Below, piece by piece: positions 1 to 8,850 of a stretch of DNA of 8,850 nt (position 1 is its first letter; each line of letters begins with the position of its first letter). The notes beneath the pieces were generated by a model that saw only the letters and a program-made list of their open reading frames with translations, was not told the DNA's origin and did not search any database. A program made the translations under genes and the position numbers. Origin of the DNA: Gammaproteobacteria bacterium. GTDB taxonomy: Bacteria; Pseudomonadota; Gammaproteobacteria; UBA9214. The DNA lies in assembly GCA_003454335.1 (NCBI GenBank), contig DMKK01000041.1, forward strand, positions 1 to 8,850, written 5' to 3'.

Positions 1-1135
1 CGAGGCCATGCTGCAGGGCAAGCTCGCCGAAGGTGGTCCGGAGAGACTGGCTGCCGGCAGCAAGATAACGAAGGATTATCTTGCGGGCATCAGCCGCGAC
101 AAGTGGTTTGAAATAAACCTGCGCAATGAGGATGCCAATGCTGATCTCGAGATAATCTCCGACCAGCTCAAGGAGCTGCGCAAAGGCTTCGAGGAACGAC
201 TGGAAGACAAACGCAGCAAGCTGACCAGCGGTGATGATCTGGCGCCGGGCGTGCTTAAAATGGTCAAGGTCTACCTGGCCGTCAAGCGCCGCATACAACC
301 CGGTGACAAGATGGCCGGCCGCCACGGCAACAAGGGTGTTATTTCCATGATTCAGCCGGTGGAGGATATGCCTTTCACTAAAGATGGCACCTCGGTTGAT
401 ATCGTGCTGAATCCGCTCGGTGTGCCCTCACGAATGAATGTTGGGCAGGTGCTGGAAACGCATCTCGGCTGGGCCGCCAAGGGGCTGGGTATCAAGATCG
501 GCAAGATGCTGGAGGCACAGCAGAAGGTCATCGAAATCAGGAATTTCCTGGACAAGATCTACAATACCAGTGGCCACAGGGAAGACCTGGACTCTTTGTC
601 GGATGAGGAAGTCATCGAGCTTGCAAGGAACCTGGTCAAGGGTGTGCCGATGGCAACACCGGTGTTTGACGGTGCGCCTGAAGCAGCGATCAAGAAGATG
701 CTGGAACTGGCGGATTTGCCTTCCAGCGGACAGACCACTCTGTATGACGGCCGCACCGGTGATTCTTTCGACCGGGAGGTGACCGTGGGCTATATGTACA
801 TTCTCAAGCTGAATCATCTGGTTGATGACAAGATGCACGCCCGTTCAACCGGTCCGTACAGTCTGGTTACCCAGCAGCCACTGGGGGGCAAGGCACAGTT
901 TGGCGGGCAGCGTTTTGGTGAGATGGAAGTGTGGGCGCTGGAGGCCTATGGCGCAGCCTACACCTTGCAGGAAATGCTGACCGTGAAGTCAGACGACGTG
1001 AACGGCCGTACCAAAATGTACAAGAATATTGTTGACGGCAACCATCATATGGATGCCGGAATGCCCGAGTCCTTTAATGTATTGCTTAAGGAAATTCGTT
1101 CGCTGGGCCTGAACATGGAACTGGGACAGGACTAG
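1..1135 (+). CDS. rpoB: RNA polymerase beta subunit, C-terminal part (partial at 5' end)
   Basis: This is the C-terminal 377 residues of the RNA polymerase beta subunit, which with beta' forms the catalytic cleft of the core enzyme. The reading frame is open from base 2 and ends at TAG 1133-1135. From memory of the E. coli protein (1342 residues), it corresponds to roughly residue 963 onward. The lineage-variable, charged insert lies at about 8-230. The near-invariant block starts at GDDLAPG (about 230) and includes GDKMAGRHGNKG, whose two lysines at 308 and 332 match active-site lysines of E. coli beta (about K1065 and K1073). The C-terminal blocks KMHARSTG, QQPLGGKAQFGGQRFGEMEVWALEAYGA and SFNVLLKEIRSLG contact beta'. 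The rifampicin-resistance region lies upstream of the window, so resistance cannot be judged. An in-frame TAA (1136-1138) directly follows the TAG. rpoC begins 37 nt downstream, so the two are almost certainly cotranscribed. No sign of damage is seen. Confidence 0.98.
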   Translation, partial: EAMLQGKLAEGGPERLAAGSKITKDYLAGISRDKWFEINLRNEDANADLEIISDQLKELRKGFEERLEDKRSKLTSGDDLAPGVLKMVKVYLAVKRRIQPGDKMAGRHGNKGVISMIQPVEDMPFTKDGTSVDIVLNPLGVPSRMNVGQVLETHLGWAAKGLGIKIGKMLEAQQKVIEIRNFLDKIYNTSGHREDLDSLSDEEVIELARNLVKGVPMATPVFDGAPEAAIKKMLELADLPSSGQTTLYDGRTGDSFDREVTVGYMYILKLNHLVDDKMHARSTGPYSLVTQQPLGGKAQFGGQRFGEMEVWALEAYGAAYTLQEMLTVKSDDVNGRTKMYKNIVDGNHHMDAGMPESFNVLLKEIRSLGLNMELGQD

Positions 1136-1162
1136 TAACCGGTAATTCGATACTCGACGCAC

Positions 1163-1168
1163 AGGTGA
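1163..1168 (+). promoter_or_regulatory. ribosome binding site of rpoC
   Basis: AGGTGA lies 4 nt before the rpoC ATG at 1173 and matches the 3' part of the extended Shine-Dalgarno consensus. It supports the 1173 start, which also gives the expected beta' N-terminus MRDLLNLLKP. Confidence 0.7.
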
Positions 1169-1172
1169 GACG

Positions 1173-5384
<4,212 letters not shown>

Positions 5385-5394
5385 AAAATCCTGC

Positions 5395-5423
5395 TTGACA
5401 GGGACGGCCCCTGAATCTAGAAT
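5395..5423 (+). promoter_or_regulatory. sigma70 promoter of the str operon (rpsL-rpsG-fusA-tuf)
   Basis: The -35 hexamer TTGACA (5395-5400) is a perfect consensus match. The -10 hexamer TAGAAT (5418-5423) matches five of six positions, and the spacing is the optimal 17 nt. An A-rich stretch just upstream (AGAAAAT, 5383-5389) sits where an UP element would contact the alpha subunits, overlapping the rpoC stop codon. Transcription should begin at about 5430-5433. The discriminator after the -10 (TTCCGCTTC) is fairly C-rich, which is compatible with, but does not prove, ppGpp/DksA control as at other ribosomal promoters. Its place directly upstream of rpsL makes it the obvious driver of the ribosomal-protein and elongation-factor genes. 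RNA polymerase finishing rpoC must pass over it. Confidence 0.85.
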
Positions 5424-5430
5424 TCCGCTT

Positions 5431-5515
5431 CTGTCGACAGGCCGGTCCATCCGGCCTGTCGTTTGTTTTCAGGGCGAAATAATTTTTTGTTTAAATCTTC
5501 AAGGCTTATTTGTTA
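5431..5515 (+). promoter_or_regulatory. 5' leader of the str operon mRNA
   Basis: This is the predicted untranslated leader between the promoter's start point and the rpsL ATG, about 85 nt long. Its first part is the 11-bp hairpin. The remainder (5471-5515) is AT-rich and seems unstructured, with a run of six T at 5483-5488. The only ribosome-binding candidate is AAGG (5501-5504), 11 nt from the ATG, which is modest for a very highly expressed gene. An unstructured AT-rich leader may compensate by giving the 30S subunit easy access. The leader extent is inferred from promoter geometry, not measured. Confidence 0.5.
5435..5469 (+). terminator. intrinsic-terminator-like hairpin after rpoC, inside the rpsL leader
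   Basis: A perfect 11-bp GC-rich stem (5435-5445 with 5451-5461) closes a five-base loop TCCAT (5446-5450). It is followed by TTTGTTTT (5462-5469), giving the classic shape of a Rho-independent terminator. It would end the rpoBC transcript about 80 nt after the rpoC stop codon. It lies downstream of the TTGACA/TAGAAT promoter, so the same hairpin would also sit at the very 5' end of the str-operon mRNA. There it could act as a partial terminator or attenuator, or as a 5' stabilising stem-loop. The T run is interrupted by one G, which suggests incomplete termination. Confidence 0.75.
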
Positions 5516-5890
5516 ATGGCAACGATTAATCAACTAGTGCGCAAACCGCGCTCCCGCAAACGGGATAAAAGTAATGTGCCCGCGCTGGAGGCTTGTCCCC
5601 AGAAGCGTGGCGTCTGTACGCGCGTATACACCACGACCCCGAAGAAGCCGAACTCGGCACTGCGCAAGGTTGCACGTGTTCGTCTGACAAATGGTTTTGA
5701 GGTAACTACCTACATTGGTGGTGAAGGCCATAACCTGCAGGAACACTCCGTCGTGTTGATTCGCGGCGGTCGTGTAAAGGATTTGCCGGGTGTGCGTTAC
5801 CACACCGTGCGCGGCAGTCTGGATACATCCGGTGTGACCTCGCGGCGTCAGGGTCGTTCGAAGTACGGCGCCAAGCGGCCGAAGTCCTGA
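5516..5890 (+). CDS. rpsL: 30S ribosomal protein S12
   Basis: S12 is a 30S protein next to the decoding centre that helps monitor codon-anticodon pairing and is the streptomycin-resistance locus in many bacteria. The product is 124 residues, exactly the E. coli length, and starts MATINQLVRKPR. An in-frame TTG at 5510 would add two residues, but the conserved MAT start at 5516 is preferred. The loop TTTPKKPNSALRK carries Lys43 and RGGRVKDLPGVRYH carries Lys88, both in the streptomycin-sensitive state. Asp89 in KDLPG is the residue methylthiolated by RimO in E. coli. The usual Cys53 of E. coli is Ala here (KVARVRL), an ordinary variation. It is the first gene of the str operon, 131 bp after rpoC, and rpsG starts 36 nt after its TGA. 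Confidence 0.99.
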   Translation: MATINQLVRKPRSRKRDKSNVPALEACPQKRGVCTRVYTTTPKKPNSALRKVARVRLTNGFEVTTYIGGEGHNLQEHSVVLIRGGRVKDLPGVRYHTVRGSLDTSGVTSRRQGRSKYGAKRPKS

Positions 5891-5926
5891 CGCGAACAAT
5901 CAACTAACAGGAATTGAGAAACAGCA

Positions 5927-6397
5927 ATGTCCAGAAGAAGAGTCATCGGTTCAAGGGAGATTCTCCCTGATCCCAAGTACGGCAACCTCATGCTGGCCAA
6001 GTTTATTAACATGGTCATGAAGTCCGGCAAAAAGTCAGTTGCAGAGCGCATTATCTACGGCGCACTCGACCAGATTGCCAGCAAGGGTAATGAAAATCCG
6101 GTTGAAGTGCTGGACAAGGCGCTGGACAACGTCCGCCCGATGGTTGAGGTGAAATCCCGTCGTGTCGGTGGTGCAACCTACCAGGTGCCGATCGAGGTGC
6201 GTCCGGTACGTCGCACCACGCTGGCCATGCGCTGGGTGCTGGATGCGTCACGCAAGCGCAGCGAGAAATCCATGCCGCTGCGACTGGCAGGTGAATTGCT
6301 GGATGCCGCCGAGAGTCGTGGCACTGCTGTAAAGAAACGTGAAGATACTCACCGAATGGCAGAGGCAAACAAGGCCTTCTCGCATTTTCGCTGGTAG
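5927..6397 (+). CDS. rpsG: 30S ribosomal protein S7
   Basis: S7 is the primary binder of the 3' major domain of 16S rRNA; it nucleates assembly of the 30S head and lies near the E and P sites. The product is 156 residues, the standard bacterial length. Recognisable blocks are MSRRRVIGSREILPDPKYG at the N-terminus, then VRPMVEVKSRRVGGATYQVP and EVRPVRR, which bind rRNA, then AMRW, and the C-terminal GTAVKKREDTHRMAEANKAF ending FSHFRW. The ATG at 5927 is preceded by AGGA at 5909-5912 (14 nt away) and a nearer weak GAG, so initiation signals are not strong and coupling to rpsL translation is plausible. In E. coli S7 represses its own operon by binding the rpsL-rpsG spacer; that spacer is only 36 nt here. 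Confidence 0.99.
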   Translation: MSRRRVIGSREILPDPKYGNLMLAKFINMVMKSGKKSVAERIIYGALDQIASKGNENPVEVLDKALDNVRPMVEVKSRRVGGATYQVPIEVRPVRRTTLAMRWVLDASRKRSEKSMPLRLAGELLDAAESRGTAVKKREDTHRMAEANKAFSHFRW

Positions 6398-6428
6398 CTG
6401 CTTGATTATTAACTTGACTATAGGCATT

Positions 6429-6433
6429 AGGGA
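6429..6433 (+). promoter_or_regulatory. ribosome binding site of fusA
   Basis: AGGGA ends 8 nt before the GTG at 6442, ideal Shine-Dalgarno spacing. It decides in favour of this non-ATG start, which also yields the canonical EF-G N-terminus MARTTPLERYRNIGI. The first in-frame ATG (codon 16, 6487) is too far downstream and would remove the residues before the P-loop. Confidence 0.75.
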
Positions 6434-6441
6434 ACTGACTC

Positions 6442-8553
6442 GTGGCACGTACGACTCCATTAGAGCGCTACCGGAATATCGGTATCATGGCGCATATCGA
6501 TGCGGGTAAGACCACGACGACCGAGCGTATCCTGTTCTATACCGGGGTTTCTCACAAGATTGGTGAAGTGCATGACGGTGCAGCCGTCATGGACTGGATG
6601 GAGCAGGAGCAGGAACGCGGTATAACGATTACCTCGGCTGCAACTACCTGTTTCTGGCAGGGCATGGACAAGCAGTTTGCGCAGCACCGTATCAATATTA
6701 TTGATACACCCGGACACGTTGATTTCACTATTGAGGTCGAGCGTTCGCTGCGGGTTCTGGACGGGGCCTGTGCCGTGTTCTGCGCCGTCGGTGGGGTAGA
6801 GCCGCAGTCAGAAACAGTCTGGCGCCAGGGCGACAAGTATCATGTACCGCGGATGGCCTTTGTTAACAAAATGGACCGGTCCGGCGCTGACTTTCTGCGA
6901 GTGGTCGGGCAGGTCAAGGAGCGGTTGGGTGCGAACCCGGTACCGTTGCAGTTACCGATAGGCGCCGAGGACAACTTCCAGGGCGTGGTCGACCTGGTCC
7001 GCATGCAGGCGATCTACTGGAACGATGCCGACAAGGGTACGACCTACGAAGAACAGGCTGTGCCGGCAGATATGCTGGATGTCTGCCAGGAATGGCGCGA
7101 GCGCATGCTTGAAGCGGCTGCCGAGGCATCCGACGAGTTGATGGAAACATACCTGGAGTCAGGTGATCTGTCTGCTGATGAGATACATGCCGGTCTGCGT
7201 GCCCGCACACTGGCAAACGAGATCGTGCCGACACTGTGCGGATCTGCATTCAAGAACAAGGGCGTGCAGGCCATGCTGGATGCGATAGTTTACTACATGC
7301 CGTCGCCACTGGATGTGCCGTCGATCAAGGGCATCCTTGAAGATGATGTCCTTGAGGGTGGAGCCAGGGAAGCCGAGCGCCATGCCACTGATGACGAGCC
7401 GTTTGCCGCGCTGGCCTTCAAGATTGCGACTGACCCGTTTGTCGGCAATCTGACGTTTTTCCGGGTGTACTCCGGGGTGCTGAATTCCGGTGACAGTGTT
7501 TTTAACCCGGTGAAGGGCAAGAAGGAACGCATTGGGCGGGTTTTGCAGATGCATTCCAATAGCCGGGAAGAGATCAAGGAAGTGCGCGCCGGTGATATTG
7601 CGGCCGCCGTAGGACTTAAGGATGTCACCACCGGTGACACCCTGTGTGATCCCGGCAACGTGATCACGCTGGAACGGATGGAATTTCCGGAGCCGGTTAT
7701 TTCGGTAGCAGTTGAGCCCAGGACCACGGCTGACCAGGAAAAGATGGGTGTAGCGCTGCAGAAACTGGCAAAGGAAGATCCGTCGTTTCGCGTGCATACC
7801 GATGAGGAAACCGGACAGACTATTATTTCCGGGATGGGCGAGTTACACCTCGATATCATCGTTGACCGCATGAAACGCGAGTTCAGCGTGGCAGCCAACG
7901 TGGGTGCACCGCAAGTGGCTTACCGCGAAACGATACGCGCCGGTGTCGAGCAGGAAGGCAAGTTTGTACGGCAGTCCGGTGGCCGTGGCCAGTACGGTCA
8001 TGTGTGGTTGAAGCTTGAACCGCAGGAGACCGGCGCCGGTTATGAGTTTGAAAATGCCGTTGTCGGCGGTGCAGTACCAAGAGAATATATTTCCTCGGTT
8101 GACAAGGGTGTGCAGGAACAGATGGAGAGTGGGGTAGTCGGTGGTTACCCGGTCGTGGATGTGAAGGTCACGTTGTATGACGGTTCCTACCATGATGTCG
8201 ACTCCAACGAAATGGCATTCAAGATTGCCGGTTCGATGGCCTTCAGATCGGGTGCGCTGCGTGCCAACCCGATACTGCTTGAACCGATTATGAAAGTGGA
8301 AGTGGTGACGCCGGAAGATTATCTCGGTGACGTGATGGGTGACCTGAACAGGCGCCGCGGCATCACCCACGGAATGGATGAGACGCCTGCAGGCAAGGTT
8401 ATTCGTGCCGAGGTGCCGCTGGCGGAGATGTTTGGTTATGCCACGGATCTGCGGTCAGCCACGCAGGGTCGCGCAACCTACTCCATGGAGTTTGAAAAGT
8501 ATAGTGAAGCACCGGCGAATGTAGCAGACGCCGTTATCAAGAAAGCATCCTGA
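6442..8553 (+). CDS. fusA: translation elongation factor G
   Basis: EF-G is the cytosolic translational GTPase that moves tRNAs and mRNA through the ribosome after peptide transfer and, with RRF, splits post-termination ribosomes. The product is 703 residues (E. coli: 704). G-domain motifs are all intact: G1 AHIDAGKTTT (17-26), switch I ERGITIT (58-64), G3 DTPGH (88-92) with the catalytic His92, G4 NKMD (142-145) and G5 GSAFK (267-271). Domain II follows from about 290 and domain III from about 406 (SGMGELHLDI, 463-472). Domain IV carries the tip loops SGGRGQYGHV (512-521) and GSYHDVDSNE (581-590). Domain V contains GDLNRRRGI and AEMFGYATDLRS (661-672). Start is GTG, 44 nt after rpsG; tuf follows after 34 nt. 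The intact motifs and operon position indicate the housekeeping EF-G rather than an EF-G2 paralogue. Confidence 0.99.
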   Translation: MARTTPLERYRNIGIMAHIDAGKTTTTERILFYTGVSHKIGEVHDGAAVMDWMEQEQERGITITSAATTCFWQGMDKQFAQHRINIIDTPGHVDFTIEVERSLRVLDGACAVFCAVGGVEPQSETVWRQGDKYHVPRMAFVNKMDRSGADFLRVVGQVKERLGANPVPLQLPIGAEDNFQGVVDLVRMQAIYWNDADKGTTYEEQAVPADMLDVCQEWRERMLEAAAEASDELMETYLESGDLSADEIHAGLRARTLANEIVPTLCGSAFKNKGVQAMLDAIVYYMPSPLDVPSIKGILEDDVLEGGAREAERHATDDEPFAALAFKIATDPFVGNLTFFRVYSGVLNSGDSVFNPVKGKKERIGRVLQMHSNSREEIKEVRAGDIAAAVGLKDVTTGDTLCDPGNVITLERMEFPEPVISVAVEPRTTADQEKMGVALQKLAKEDPSFRVHTDEETGQTIISGMGELHLDIIVDRMKREFSVAANVGAPQVAYRETIRAGVEQEGKFVRQSGGRGQYGHVWLKLEPQETGAGYEFENAVVGGAVPREYISSVDKGVQEQMESGVVGGYPVVDVKVTLYDGSYHDVDSNEMAFKIAGSMAFRSGALRANPILLEPIMKVEVVTPEDYLGDVMGDLNRRRGITHGMDETPAGKVIRAEVPLAEMFGYATDLRSATQGRATYSMEFEKYSEAPANVADAVIKKAS

Positions 8554-8562
8554 ACCTATTAT
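8534..8562 (+). promoter_or_regulatory. weak candidate promoter for tuf at the end of fusA
   Basis: TTATCA (8534-8539, four of six matches to -35) and TATTAT (8557-8562, five of six matches to -10) are separated by 17 nt. They would start transcription about 20 nt before the tuf GTG. E. coli is known to have extra tufA promoters inside fusA, so a tuf-specific promoter is reasonable in principle. The match is weak and could be chance in AT-rich spacer DNA. Confidence 0.22.
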
Positions 8563-8573
8563 TTGACGATTAA

Positions 8574-8579
8574 AGAGGA
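8574..8579 (+). promoter_or_regulatory. ribosome binding site of tuf
   Basis: AGAGGA ends 8 nt before the GTG at 8588, a strong and well-placed Shine-Dalgarno sequence that supports the GTG as the start codon of tuf. Confidence 0.8.
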
Positions 8580-8587
8580 ATACTGTC

Positions 8588-8850
8588 GTGTCCAAGGAAA
8601 AATTTGAACGCACCAAACCGCATCTAAACGTTGGCACGATCGGTCACGTTGATCACGGTAAGACGACCTTAACAGCCGCGATCACGAAGGTGATGGCAGA
8701 ACAGCATGGTGGTGAGTTCAAGGCCTTCGACCAGATTGATAATGCCCCGGAAGAGCGCGAGCGTGGTATTACGATTGCGACCTCGCACGTGGAGTACGAG
8801 AGTGATAACCGTCACTACGCGCACGTTGACTGTCCGGGACACGCGGACTA
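8588..8850 (+). CDS. tuf: translation elongation factor Tu, N-terminal part (partial at 3' end)
   Basis: EF-Tu is the abundant cytosolic GTPase that carries aminoacyl-tRNA to the ribosomal A site. The window holds 87 complete codons and two bases of the next one; the full protein would be about 394 residues. The start is GTG, giving MSKEKFERTKPHLNVGTIGH, nearly identical to E. coli. G1 is GHVDHGKT (19-26), the switch I motif RGITI is at 59-63, and G3 DCPGH is at 81-85. Differences from E. coli cluster in the variable stretch at residues 34-45 and at 71-74. It follows fusA by 34 nt and is probably the last gene of the str operon. Many gammaproteobacteria carry a second tuf copy elsewhere, which cannot be seen here, so tufA versus tufB is not assigned. 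Confidence 0.98.
   Translation, partial: MSKEKFERTKPHLNVGTIGHVDHGKTTLTAAITKVMAEQHGGEFKAFDQIDNAPEERERGITIATSHVEYESDNRHYAHVDCPGHAD

Noticed and set aside
428..838. A minus-strand open frame opposite rpoB.
   Set aside because: It is a shadow of a highly conserved rpoB segment, with no recognisable protein family and no operon context.
5416..5438. Clustered restriction-type palindromes (TCTAGA, GAATTC, GTCGAC) suggesting a cloning scar.
   Set aside because: The bases form part of a well-spaced promoter and the base of a perfect hairpin, and the flanking genes are contiguous and natural; short palindromes arise by chance here.
5466..5496. A second promoter between the hairpin and rpsL (TTAAAT as -10).
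   Set aside because: No acceptable -35 lies at proper spacing; the AT-rich stretch is better explained as an unstructured leader.
5510..5515. TTG at 5510 as an earlier in-frame start for rpsL.
   Set aside because: It would add two residues before the universally conserved MAT start of S12, and the ATG at 5516 gives the exact family length of 124.
6402..6430. A possible promoter in the rpsG-fusA spacer (TTGATT, 17 nt, CATTAG).
   Set aside because: The -10 matches only three of six consensus positions, and the short spacer fits simple cotranscription.
6442..8553. fusA as a divergent EF-G2-type paralogue.
   Set aside because: All GTPase motifs, the domain IV tip loops, the length and the str-operon position match the housekeeping EF-G.

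Overview
This window is a stretch of core gene-expression machinery from a gammaproteobacterium. All genes are on the + strand: the 3' end of rpoB, complete rpoC, complete rpsL, complete rpsG, complete fusA and the 5' end of tuf. The assignment to Gammaproteobacteria rests on the proteins. RpoC is 1403 residues and keeps the same residue numbering as E. coli at both zinc sites, the catalytic aspartates and the trigger loop, including the long insert that follows the trigger loop. S12, S7 and EF-G have the usual proteobacterial lengths of 124, 156 and 703 residues. Unlike E. coli, where rpoBC and the str operon lie at separate loci, here they are contiguous, as in Pseudomonas-like gammaproteobacteria. 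The genus cannot be named from this window. The DNA looks moderately GC-rich by eye; no composition was computed.

Layout. Bases 1-1135 encode the C-terminal part of the RNA polymerase beta subunit. A 37-nt spacer leads to rpoC (1173-5384), the beta' subunit with the catalytic centre. The only sizeable intergenic region is 5385-5515. It holds a near-consensus sigma70 promoter (TTGACA, 17 nt, TAGAAT) and, immediately downstream, a perfect 11-bp hairpin followed by a T-rich run. The str cluster follows: rpsL (5516-5890), rpsG (5927-6397), fusA (6442-8553) and tuf (from 8588, running off the window), with spacers of 36, 44 and 34 nt that suggest one operon. fusA and tuf both start with GTG.

How the genes work together. 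rpoB and rpoC give the two large RNA polymerase subunits, which form the active-site cleft. S12 monitors decoding in the 30S subunit, S7 nucleates assembly of the 30S head, EF-G drives translocation and EF-Tu delivers aminoacyl-tRNA. The block therefore couples transcription and translation capacity.

No mobile element, CRISPR array, tRNA, toxin or defence gene, or undescribed multi-gene system is visible. The most interesting signals are regulatory. One is the promoter placed upstream of, not downstream of, the terminator-like hairpin between rpoC and rpsL. The other is an rpsL-rpsG spacer that looks too short for the S7 translational-repression site known from E. coli.
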